This document shows, piece after piece, positions 1 to 5,135 of a stretch of 5,135 nucleotides of DNA; the first letter of the stretch is position 1, and each line of letters begins with the position of its first letter. The position numbers and the translations under genes are program-made. The stretch comes from an uncultured Collinsella sp. Lineage in GTDB: Bacteria; Actinomycetota; Coriobacteriia; Coriobacteriales; Coriobacteriaceae. The notes under the pieces were generated by a model that had not been told where the DNA came from, searched no databases, and was given only the letters and a program-made list of their open reading frames with translations. The stretch is from positions 1 through 5,135 of the forward strand of contig CABRFG010000086.1 of assembly GCA_902470095.1 (NCBI GenBank), read 5' to 3'.

Positions 1-16
1 AAGCACCGTTACCCAA

Positions 17-146
17 GGACCTGGGCGGGCGTATAGGGCAACATCGATCGCGAGTTCCGCACGCAAAGGAGAGCACTTAATGTGCTCTCCGTCTTGCGCA
101 GGACTGCCCGAGCAGGCGATGTTGCCCTATACGCCCGCCCAGGTCC
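17..146. repeat. Perfect 30-bp inverted repeat enclosing a nested hairpin
   Basis: The left arm at 17-46 and the right arm at 117-146 are exact reverse complements over 30 bp, separated by 70 bp; pairing stops at 16/147. Inside lie a 9-bp stem (68-76 / 82-90), a 5-bp extension of it (62-66 / 94-98) and a 4-bp stem CTGC/GCAG (104-107 / 112-115). The right arm begins only 7 nt beyond the stop codon of the minus-strand helicase gene, so helicase read-through RNA would fold into a long multi-branched structure. No long U-tract follows either outer arm and no target-site duplication is visible. It could be a terminator or 3'-end stabilising structure, a MITE-like element, or a structure shared with a convergent gene beyond the left edge. 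The repeat is certain; its role is not. Confidence 0.9.
62..98 (-). terminator. Possible intrinsic terminator of the helicase gene
   Basis: On the minus strand, arms GGAGAGCAC and GTGCTCTCC form a perfect 9-bp stem (90-82 with 76-68) around a 5-nt loop, followed by only three T residues (67-65). CGCAA at 98-94 and TTGCG at 66-62 extend the stem after a small asymmetric bulge. It lies 56-92 nt past the helicase stop, a reasonable place for its terminator, but the U-tract is weak, so it may act only partly or with a factor. Confidence 0.45.
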
Positions 147-153
147 GCCAGGA

Positions 154-3054
154 TCACGACAGCTTGACGATCGGCGCAAAGCCCTTCATCAGCTTTTTGG
201 TCTGGCCGGTCTTTTCGAACTGGACCTCAATCATGTCTCCGGCGACCGAGATCACGGTACCCGTACCAAAGGTCTTGTGGCTCACGGTATCGCCTGCGGC
301 AAAGTCCTGCGACGCGCTGGCACGATCGACCTTGCGCTCCACCGTCGGAGACACCTTGGACGACGGCTTTTTGGCTCGCGGCGCACCCGAACCAAAGGTC
401 GAGGCAACACGGCCGGCGTCGGGCGAGACCCCACGATGGCGCTCGGTCCCGCGGCTGCTACCGCCAAAGAAATCGTCAAAGCTCGATCCGCCGCGCGAAC
501 CGGAACCGCCGGTCGAGCGCGTATGCGAACCAAACACCTTGCCGCCATACATATCCGAGCCCATGCCCGAGCCAAAGGTGCCGCGACGGTCGCCGCGCTT
601 CTCCCAGCCCGTTCCCTCAAAACCGGCAGAACCGATACCGCTAAACTCGATATCCTCAAACGGAATCTCGTTGAGGAAGCGCGAGCGCGGGTTGGCAGAG
701 GTCGAGCCGTAGGTGCGACGCGTGGCCGCATAGGTCAAGAACAGGCGCTTACGGGCGCGCGTGATGGCGACGTAGGCCAGGCGACGCTCCTCCTCGAGCT
801 TACCCGGGTCATCGCTGCCGCCAAAGTCGTGCACGTGCGGGAAGATACCCTCCTCCATGCCGGCCACGAACACCGCCGGGAACTCCAGGCCCTTGGCGGA
901 GTGGATGGTCATCATTGTGATGGCATGCGTCTCGCCGGCCAGGGAATCCAAGTCGGAGCGCAGGGCCAGCCACTCCATGAGTGCCGGCAGCGCCTTACAG
1001 GTGAGCGGACCGTAGGTGCGCTCAATCTCGTCGGCATGCACGGCACCCGCCGGCATCTCCGTCGGCGCGGCATACGCGTTGCCCGCGATGGCAGCGGCCA
1101 GGGCATCCTGCGGTGAGAGCGCCGGGGCGGCTAGTCTATCGAGCGGATTGGAACCTGCAGCATCGCGCGCGCCGACGAGTGCCTCAAACGAGGATGCCGG
1201 GGCGGACGGCCCCGGTTCGGGCGCGGGCGCGCTCACCACGACGGGCTCGGGCTCGGCGCCGGCAGGAACGTCGGCAACACCGGCTGCGCGCAGCTCTTCC
1301 AAGCTCTCGAGCGTACCCTCGATGTCCTCGTGCGTCTCCTCAAATTCGGCAGCGACGCCCAGGAATTCCTGGATGTTCTCGGCGCGGCTCTCGGACTCAA
1401 TGGTGCCCTCGGCGCGAAATGCCTGCAGCAAGCCCGTCTTATCGACAATCATCTCGACGACGTCCTTGAGCTCGCCGTCCATGCGGCGGCCCTCGCGCAC
1501 CAGCGACACAAAGCTTGACAGGCCATTGCGGACCTTGGCGCTAAACATGCCGGTTTCGGCACACGCAATCTCGCAAGCCTGGAAGAACGAGCAACGGTTG
1601 TCGCGCGCCAGCTGCTCGATTTTTTGGATCGAGGTGGAGCCGATGCCACGGCGCGGTGTGTTGATGACGCGCTTGACGCTCATCTCGTCGGCCGGGTTCA
1701 CAATCATCTTAAGGTAGGCCATGACATCACGGATCTCGGCACGGTCGAAGAATCGCGTGCCGCCCACGATCTTGTAGGGCACGCCCGCGCGCAGGAACAT
1801 ATCTTCGAGGATACGCGACTGGGCGTTGGTGCGATAGAACACGGCAATGTCGTCGTAGCTCGTGCCTTTGGCATGCAGCTTCTCGATCTCGCCGGCAATC
1901 CAGCGGCCCTCGTCGCGCTCGTCGCTCGCCTGGAAGGCCTGGATCTTCTCGCCATCGCCCTCGGCCGTAAACAGGCGCTTGTCCTTGCGCTGCGAGTTGT
2001 GGCGTACCACGGCGTTGGCGGCGTTCAGGATATGACCCGTGGAACGATAGTTCTGCTCCAGCTTGACGGTCTTGCAGTTTTTAAAATCCTTCTCAAAGTC
2101 CAGGATATTGGTGATGTCGGCGCCACGCCAGCTGTAAATGGACTGGTCATCGTCGCCCACGACCATGAGGTTTTGGTACTTGGCGGCCAGCAGGTTGGCG
2201 ATTTCGTACTGGACGTGGTTGGTGTCCTGATACTCGTCGACGCTAATGTAGCGGAAGCGCTCTTGGTACTTATCGAGCACCTCGGGGCGGGTGCGCAGCA
2301 GCTCAAGCGCGCGCACGAGCAGGTCGTCGAAGTCCATCGCATTGGCGGCGCGCAGGCGGCGCTCCAGCTCCAGGTAGACTTGCGCGGCCTTTTTGTCGTT
2401 GGGGCTATCGGCGCTCTTGAGCATGTCCTCGGGGCCGATCATGGCGTTTTTGGCCGAGCTGATCTTGCTGCGGATCATGTTGATGGGGAACTGCTTTTGC
2501 TCGATGCCGAGCGCCTGCATAATGTCACGCACCATGCGCTTTGAGTCATCATCATCGTAGATGGTGAACTGACCGGTATAGCCCAGCAGGTCGGCGTCCT
2601 CACGCAGCATGCGCACGCACATGGCATGGAAGGTGCACACCCACATGCCGCGGGTGCCGCTGGGAATGAGCGCCGCCAGACGCTCGCGCATCTCGGCCGC
2701 GGCCTTGTTGGTAAACGTGATGGCAAGAACCTGCCAAGGCTTAACGCCCAGATCGCCGAGCATATGTGCGATGCGGAAGGTCAAGACGCGGGTCTTGCCC
2801 GAGCCGGCGCCGGCGAGCACCAGCAACGGACCCTCGGTGGACAGGACCGCCTCGCGCTGGGCGGGATTAAGGCTGTCAATGTCGACGAGCGGCTTGGCGG
2901 GCTTGGGCGCCGGCGCGGGAGCGTCGTAGATGTCGAGCGGGACGAGCTCGGGCTCCGGCGCTGCAGGGGCGGTGTATGCATCGAGCGGCACGGGTTCCGG
3001 CGCGGGCGGCACGGGTACCGCGGCGTTCTTTTCCCAGGGCAGGGGCTGGGTCAT
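154..3054 (-). CDS. pcrA: ATP-dependent DNA helicase PcrA/UvrD (superfamily 1A)
   Basis: This is a 3'-5' DNA helicase/translocase of the UvrD/PcrA family, whose members act in nucleotide excision and mismatch repair, removal of recombinase and resolution of transcription-replication conflicts. All core motifs are visible: Q motif with NPAQREAV near residues 62-70, Walker A GAGSGKT (82-88, Lys87), Ia TFTNKAA (about 113-119), Ic TFHAM (141-145), Walker B DEYQD (273-277), III GDDDQSIYSWRGA (300-312), IV EQNYRS (333-338), IVa YRTNAQSR (407-414), V TIHSAKGLEF (716-725) and VI VAITRARKRL (762-771). The C-terminal 45 residues, with HKTFGTGTV, match the Tudor-like domain that in PcrA contacts RNA polymerase. 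At 966 aa it is much longer than typical PcrA (roughly 720-780): about 50 extra N-terminal residues, an insertion near 590-688 and a Gly/Ser-rich linker near 805-870. The ATG at 3054 is chosen because GAGGAG sits 6 nt upstream; an in-frame ATG at 3138 lacks this and would add residues unlike the family. Confidence 0.96.
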   Translation of the reverse strand: MTQPLPWEKNAAVPVPPAPEPVPLDAYTAPAAPEPELVPLDIYDAPAPAPKPAKPLVDIDSLNPAQREAVLSTEGPLLVLAGAGSGKTRVLTFRIAHMLGDLGVKPWQVLAITFTNKAAAEMRERLAALIPSGTRGMWVCTFHAMCVRMLREDADLLGYTGQFTIYDDDDSKRMVRDIMQALGIEQKQFPINMIRSKISSAKNAMIGPEDMLKSADSPNDKKAAQVYLELERRLRAANAMDFDDLLVRALELLRTRPEVLDKYQERFRYISVDEYQDTNHVQYEIANLLAAKYQNLMVVGDDDQSIYSWRGADITNILDFEKDFKNCKTVKLEQNYRSTGHILNAANAVVRHNSQRKDKRLFTAEGDGEKIQAFQASDERDEGRWIAGEIEKLHAKGTSYDDIAVFYRTNAQSRILEDMFLRAGVPYKIVGGTRFFDRAEIRDVMAYLKMIVNPADEMSVKRVINTPRRGIGSTSIQKIEQLARDNRCSFFQACEIACAETGMFSAKVRNGLSSFVSLVREGRRMDGELKDVVEMIVDKTGLLQAFRAEGTIESESRAENIQEFLGVAAEFEETHEDIEGTLESLEELRAAGVADVPAGAEPEPVVVSAPAPEPGPSAPASSFEALVGARDAAGSNPLDRLAAPALSPQDALAAAIAGNAYAAPTEMPAGAVHADEIERTYGPLTCKALPALMEWLALRSDLDSLAGETHAITMMTIHSAKGLEFPAVFVAGMEEGIFPHVHDFGGSDDPGKLEEERRLAYVAITRARKRLFLTYAATRRTYGSTSANPRSRFLNEIPFEDIEFSGIGSAGFEGTGWEKRGDRRGTFGSGMGSDMYGGKVFGSHTRSTGGSGSRGGSSFDDFFGGSSRGTERHRGVSPDAGRVASTFGSGAPRAKKPSSKVSPTVERKVDRASASQDFAAGDTVSHKTFGTGTVISVAGDMIEVQFEKTGQTKKLMKGFAPIVKLS

Positions 3055-3060
3055 GGGCGA

Positions 3061-3066
3061 CTCCTC
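3061..3066 (-). promoter_or_regulatory. Ribosome binding site of pcrA
   Basis: GAGGAG on the minus strand with a 6-nt spacer to the ATG at 3054. It decides the start of the helicase in favour of this ATG over the upstream in-frame ATG at 3138. Confidence 0.85.
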
Positions 3067-3115
3067 ATCTGACGGACGGCGCGCCTGCGGGCAGCGCCAT
3101 AGTTTGAGCCGTACC

Positions 3116-3146
3116 AGTATACCGAGCCGCGCGGACACCGGCGCAA
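3116..3146 (-). promoter_or_regulatory. Possible pcrA promoter
   Basis: The minus strand carries TATACT (3121-3116), five of six matches to the -10 consensus, and TTGCGC (3146-3141) as a poor -35 with a long 19-nt spacer. Initiation would give a leader of about 55 nt before the RBS. The position behind the uppP terminator fits, but the -35 and spacing are weak. Confidence 0.35.
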
Positions 3147-3273
3147 ATCACACCACGACTCCGTGCGCCACCGTCAGACCCGCCCCAGCGGATTTGGCGC
3201 AATGGGGTCAGGTTGCTTTGCACCAATCTATTGACAATCACGGAACCGCCGATGTCATGGCCACGGTAGCGAG

Positions 3274-3367
3274 CGGCGGCCAGGGCGAACAAATTGGCAT
3301 GAAAAGAGGGCAGCATAGACCTTTTATGCCGCCCTCTTTGAATGACAAGTTGTCGCCCTGGCCGCCG
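3274..3367. repeat. Nested inverted repeat around the uppP terminator
   Basis: The outer arms at 3274-3288 and 3353-3367 are perfect 15-bp reverse complements, rich in GC. Inside, the pairing continues imperfectly (for example TTG and CAT segments against CAA and ATG) to the 15-bp terminator stem. The two halves of the region thus match as one long imperfect palindrome with arms of about 43 nt. The distal outer arm lies beyond the terminator U-tract, so the full structure would form only in read-through RNA or in DNA. Confidence 0.85.
3301..3339 (-). terminator. Intrinsic terminator of uppP
   Basis: On the minus strand an AAAGAGGGC-starting arm (3339-3325) pairs with its complement (3317-3303) over 15 positions with one mismatch (3330/3312) and a 7-nt loop, and the descending arm ends in a TCTTTTC tract (3307-3301). 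A-tract, GC-rich stem and U-tract make a standard Rho-independent terminator. It starts about 45 nt past the uppP stop codon and would isolate uppP from pcrA. Confidence 0.85.
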
Positions 3368-3383
3368 TGCGGCATCGACCGAG

Positions 3384-4358
3384 TTACAAACCGAGCATCG
3401 GCTCCAGGACAAAGAAGTACGCGAGAACCACGATGCCCAGGATGATGCGGTAGACGCCGAAGCACTTGAAGTCGTGACGGCGCACGAAACCCATAAGCCA
3501 CTTGATGGCGATAAGCGAAACCACAAAGGCCACGATGCAGCCCACGCCCAGGATGGCGATCTCGTTGGTGCCGAAAGTACCGCCCTTAATAAAGTACTTG
3601 ACCAGCTTGAGCGCGCTCGCGCCAAACATGACGGGAATGGCCAGGAAGAACGTGAACTTAGACGCCACCGAGCGTGTGCAGCCAAGCAGCAGGCCGCCGA
3701 TGATGGTGGAGCCGGAGCGCGATGTGCCCGGAATCAGCGAAAGCACTTGGAAGCAACCGATACCCAGCGCGGTCTTCCAGCTCAGGTCCTCGAGCGTAGT
3801 GATGGAGCCAAAGTCTAGGCTATCGTCATCGTCTGCAACGGCAGTCGCAGTGGACGTGGCAAAATGCGCACCAGCGGGGCGTCCGCCCGTCACCACGGCA
3901 CGCGAACCAAACGAACCGGCAAGAGCGGCCTGGTCGCGCTTGTTCGCGCGCCAGTTCTCGATCACGATAAACAGCACGCCGTACACAATGAGCGCCAGCG
4001 CCACGACGGGAGCATTATAGAAATGCTCCTCCATCCAGTCGTTAAGCGGCAGACCGATCGCCGCGGCGGGAATGCAGCCAAGCACAATCTTGCCCCACAA
4101 CACCCAGGTGTCACGACGGCCCTCCTTGCCCTTGCTGGGAGAAAACGGATTAAGGTCGTAGAAGAACAGGACGCAGACGGCCAAAATGGCGCCAAGCTGA
4201 ATCACGACCAGAAACATATTCCAGAACGTCTCGCTCACGTTCATCTTGACGAACTCGTCCACCAAGATCATGTGACCGGTCGACGAAACAGGCAGCCATT
4301 CGGTGATGCCCTCGACCAGGCCCATGAAGGCAGATTTTAGAAGCTCGATGATATCCAA
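3384..4358 (-). CDS. uppP: Undecaprenyl-diphosphatase (UppP/BacA)
   Basis: This integral membrane enzyme dephosphorylates undecaprenyl diphosphate to undecaprenyl phosphate, recycling the lipid carrier for peptidoglycan and other envelope polymers; its abundance affects bacitracin tolerance in known bacteria. Family signatures are clear: the EGITE (E-x3-E) motif at 16-20 followed by SSTGH at 25-29, and the PGTSRSG motif at 210-216 with the catalytic-type Arg214. About eight hydrophobic segments are seen near residues 3-22, 45-67, 88-105, 117-136, 197-211, 233-253, 266-291 and 303-317. At 324 aa it exceeds the usual 265-285; the excess is a hydrophilic loop near 143-190 containing DDDD (176-179). 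The start is TTG at 4358, giving MDIIELLKS, because GAGGGGG lies 5 nt upstream and homologues begin at this point. Longer in-frame starts (GTG at 4379, ATG at 4607) would add non-family residues and invade the divergent promoter region. Confidence 0.95.
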   Translation of the reverse strand: MDIIELLKSAFMGLVEGITEWLPVSSTGHMILVDEFVKMNVSETFWNMFLVVIQLGAILAVCVLFFYDLNPFSPSKGKEGRRDTWVLWGKIVLGCIPAAAIGLPLNDWMEEHFYNAPVVALALIVYGVLFIVIENWRANKRDQAALAGSFGSRAVVTGGRPAGAHFATSTATAVADDDDSLDFGSITTLEDLSWKTALGIGCFQVLSLIPGTSRSGSTIIGGLLLGCTRSVASKFTFFLAIPVMFGASALKLVKYFIKGGTFGTNEIAILGVGCIVAFVVSLIAIKWLMGFVRRHDFKCFGVYRIILGIVVLAYFFVLEPMLGL

Positions 4359-4363
4359 AGGGA

Positions 4364-4370
4364 CCCCCTC
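4364..4370 (-). promoter_or_regulatory. Ribosome binding site of uppP (supports a TTG start)
   Basis: GAGGGGG on the minus strand stands 5 nt before the TTG at 4358. No ATG is available nearby; the codon two before the TTG is GTC, which is not a start. This makes the TTG the best-supported initiation codon. Confidence 0.75.
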
Positions 4371-4418
4371 GTTAGACACCCGCCGATATTGTTCTGCGGA
4401 CGGTGCGGGCGATGTCCC

Positions 4419-4424
4419 ATTATC
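4419..4424 (-). promoter_or_regulatory. Possible -10 element for uppP
   Basis: GATAAT on the minus strand matches the -10 consensus at five of six positions and would give a leader of roughly 50 nt to the TTG start. No acceptable -35 hexamer is found 16-18 nt upstream, so the call is tentative. Confidence 0.3.
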
Positions 4425-4458
4425 AACCGTTGACGGCGCGCCTGCGCCTACCCTTACC

Positions 4459-4488
4459 AAAAAACTCGCCCGTTCACAGAATTGCGAG
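4459..4488 (-). terminator. Terminator-like hairpin in the uppP upstream region
   Basis: On the minus strand CTCGC (4488-4484) pairs with GCGAG (4469-4465), with an inner TTC/GAA stem (4481-4479 with 4475-4473), and is followed directly by six T residues (4464-4459). The stem is short but the U-tract is good. It lies upstream of the possible uppP -10 at 4419, so it would stop minus-strand RNA that starts further upstream, as an attenuator or insulator. It may also be chance. Confidence 0.35.
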
Positions 4489-4495
4489 CGGTCAA

Positions 4496-4516
4496 ACCCA
4501 AATCCTTGGGTATAAC
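4496..4516 (+). promoter_or_regulatory. Possible usp -10 element overlapped by a small palindrome
   Basis: TATAAC (4511-4516) resembles a -10 element on the plus strand, about 90 nt before the stress-protein gene. The palindrome ACCCAA-4 nt-TTGGGT (4496-4511) abuts and overlaps it by one base, in a place where a repressor could sit. No good -35 is found at 16-18 nt: TTGCGA at 4482 is too far. Tentative. Confidence 0.3.
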
Positions 4517-4593
4517 TGCAACAAGATAAAGTGTCCGGCGGCCACGCATCCGCGCCCGCCCGATGCACGAGCCCCACGCCCGTGCGATAGACC

Positions 4594-4600
4594 AAGGAGG
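4594..4600 (+). promoter_or_regulatory. Ribosome binding site of the stress protein gene
   Basis: AAGGAGG, a near-ideal Shine-Dalgarno sequence, with a 5-nt spacer to the ATG at 4606. It fixes the start and suggests efficient translation. A small possible stem GCACG/CGTGC lies just upstream. Confidence 0.9.
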
Positions 4601-4605
4601 AAACC

Positions 4606-5043
4606 ATGAACGAGGGCTACACCAAGGTATTTGTTTCACTCGACGGTACTGAGCAGCAGGATTTTGTGCTCGCACGCGCCATCAAGGTCGCCGCGAACAA
4701 CGGCGCCAAGCTGATTATCGGCCACGTTATCGATTCCACGGCACTCGAGAGCGCCGGTTCATATCCAGTCGATCTGGTCAACGGCCTAGAGGAGGCATTT
4801 AAGAACTCCATCGCCAAGCAGCTCGAAGAGGCCAAGGCCAATCCCGACATTCCCGAGGTCGAGGTCATGATTCGCGCCGGCCGCATTCGCGAGACGCTCA
4901 AAGACGAGATGCTCGACGTGGTCAAGCCCGACCTGGTGCTCTGCGGCGCTCGTGGCCTGTCCTCGATCAAGTATGCACTCCTGGGTTCAATTTCGACGTT
5001 CCTGCTGCGCAACACCGACTGCGACATCTTGGTCGTAAAGTAG
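4606..5043 (+). CDS. Universal stress protein (UspA family), single domain
   Basis: A 145-aa cytoplasmic protein with the UspA alpha/beta fold; family members usually dimerise, and the ATP-binding class acts in survival under starvation or other stress, though the precise role is seldom known. The first strand VFVSLDG (residues 8-14) carries the conserved Asp13. The ATP-binding pattern G-2X-G-9X-G-S is intact, with Gly114, Gly117, Gly127 and Ser128, and the chain ends in the typical last strand DILVVK. Length is standard for a single-domain member. The ATG is supported by the RBS at 4594-4600. It is divergent from uppP and separated by 247 bp, so it is probably its own transcription unit; the hairpin at 5072-5133 follows it. 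No partner gene in the window points to a specific stress. The specific subfamily is not resolved, so no symbol is given. Confidence 0.93.
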   Translation: MNEGYTKVFVSLDGTEQQDFVLARAIKVAANNGAKLIIGHVIDSTALESAGSYPVDLVNGLEEAFKNSIAKQLEEAKANPDIPEVEVMIRAGRIRETLKDEMLDVVKPDLVLCGARGLSSIKYALLGSISTFLLRNTDCDILVVK

Positions 5044-5071
5044 CGTTGCTCCCACCGGCCGCGGGGCCTGC

Positions 5072-5133
5072 GGGGTTTCCACAGGCACGTCCTCGCCGCT
5101 TCGCGGCTGCGGGATGTGCCCTTAGGAAACCCC
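5072..5133 (+). terminator. Long three-tier hairpin behind the stress gene, possible terminator
   Basis: Outer arms GGGGTTTCC (5072-5080) and GGAAACCCC (5125-5133) are perfect complements. Inside, 5084-5093 pairs with 5111-5120 over ten positions with two G-U pairs, and a perfect 5-bp GCCGC/GCGGC stem (5095-5099 / 5103-5107) closes a TTC loop. The structure begins 28 nt after the stop codon. Any U-tract would lie beyond the window edge, so terminator function is probable but unproven; it may equally be a dispersed intergenic repeat. Confidence 0.6.
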
Positions 5134-5135
5134 TC

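Larger units (their letters stand above)
3055..3383. other. Intergenic region between uppP and pcrA
   Basis: These 329 bp contain no convincing gene. From the pcrA side outward they hold its RBS (3061-3066), a weak promoter candidate (3116-3146), a 7-bp inverted pair TGCGCCA/TGGCGCA (3164-3170 / 3195-3201) of unknown meaning, and the nested inverted repeat with the uppP terminator (3274-3367). The terminator separates the two same-strand genes, so pcrA probably has its own promoter here. The stretch 3202-3273 holds nothing I can identify beyond an isolated plus-strand TTGACA at 3231. Confidence 0.7.

Noticed and set aside
17..146. Invertible promoter switch
   Set aside because: The 70-bp interior holds no recognisable promoter on either strand and no recombinase gene is in the window; the repeat is kept as a finding without this reading.
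82..1116. Long plus-strand open frame of 344 codons antisense to the helicase
   Set aside because: It lies opposite conserved helicase sequence, begins inside the hairpin loop, has no RBS of note and gives an Arg/Gly/Ala-rich product typical of the antisense frame in GC-rich DNA.
1624..2544. Plus-strand open frame of 306 codons antisense to the helicase core
   Set aside because: It mirrors motifs Ia to IVa of the helicase; absence of stops follows from the codon bias of the real gene. No RBS or recognisable domain.
3231..3259. Plus-strand TTGACA as a -35 element
   Set aside because: There is no -10-like hexamer 16-18 nt downstream and no plus-strand gene follows.
3065..3685. Minus-strand open frame of 206 codons across the intergenic region and the end of uppP
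   Set aside because: It overlaps uppP in another frame, runs through the terminator hairpin and gives a low-complexity Ser/Arg/Trp-rich product.
4359..4607. N-terminal extension of UppP from the ATG at 4607
   Set aside because: The added 83 residues are unlike the family, cover the divergent promoter region and the T6 hairpin, and the TTG at 4358 has a good RBS.

Overview
The window reads as an ordinary chromosomal stretch of a GC-rich, Gram-positive-type bacterium. The PcrA-type helicase (rather than a Gram-negative UvrD/Rep layout), strong GGAGG-like ribosome binding sites, alanine- and acid-rich proteins and the style of the small universal stress protein suggest Coriobacteriia, perhaps a Collinsella relative. 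That assignment is inference from protein style; no search was run.

Layout, left to right. Positions 1-153 hold no gene but carry a perfect 30-bp inverted repeat (17-46 / 117-146) that encloses a smaller hairpin, directly behind the helicase stop codon. Positions 154-3054 (minus strand) encode a 966-aa PcrA/UvrD superfamily 1A helicase. It has every classical motif, plus an N-terminal tail of about 50 residues with a repeated short motif, an internal insertion of about 100 residues, and a long Gly/Ser-rich linker before the C-terminal RNA-polymerase-binding type domain. Positions 3055-3383 are intergenic: they hold the helicase RBS, a possible promoter, and a clear intrinsic terminator for the next gene nested inside a further 15-bp inverted repeat. 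Positions 3384-4358 (minus strand) encode undecaprenyl-diphosphatase (UppP/BacA) with a TTG start and an unusual acidic loop insertion. Positions 4359-4605 are the divergent intergenic region between uppP and the plus-strand gene. Positions 4606-5043 (plus strand) encode a single-domain universal stress protein, followed by a long multi-tier hairpin at 5072-5133 that runs to the window edge.

The three genes look like independent transcription units: DNA repair/transcription-conflict helicase, lipid-carrier recycling for cell-wall synthesis, and an ATP-binding stress protein. Nothing links them as a pathway. I see no mobile element, CRISPR array, tRNA, rRNA or defence system. The least ordinary things are the long nested inverted repeats behind all three genes and the unusual low-complexity insertions in the helicase and UppP.
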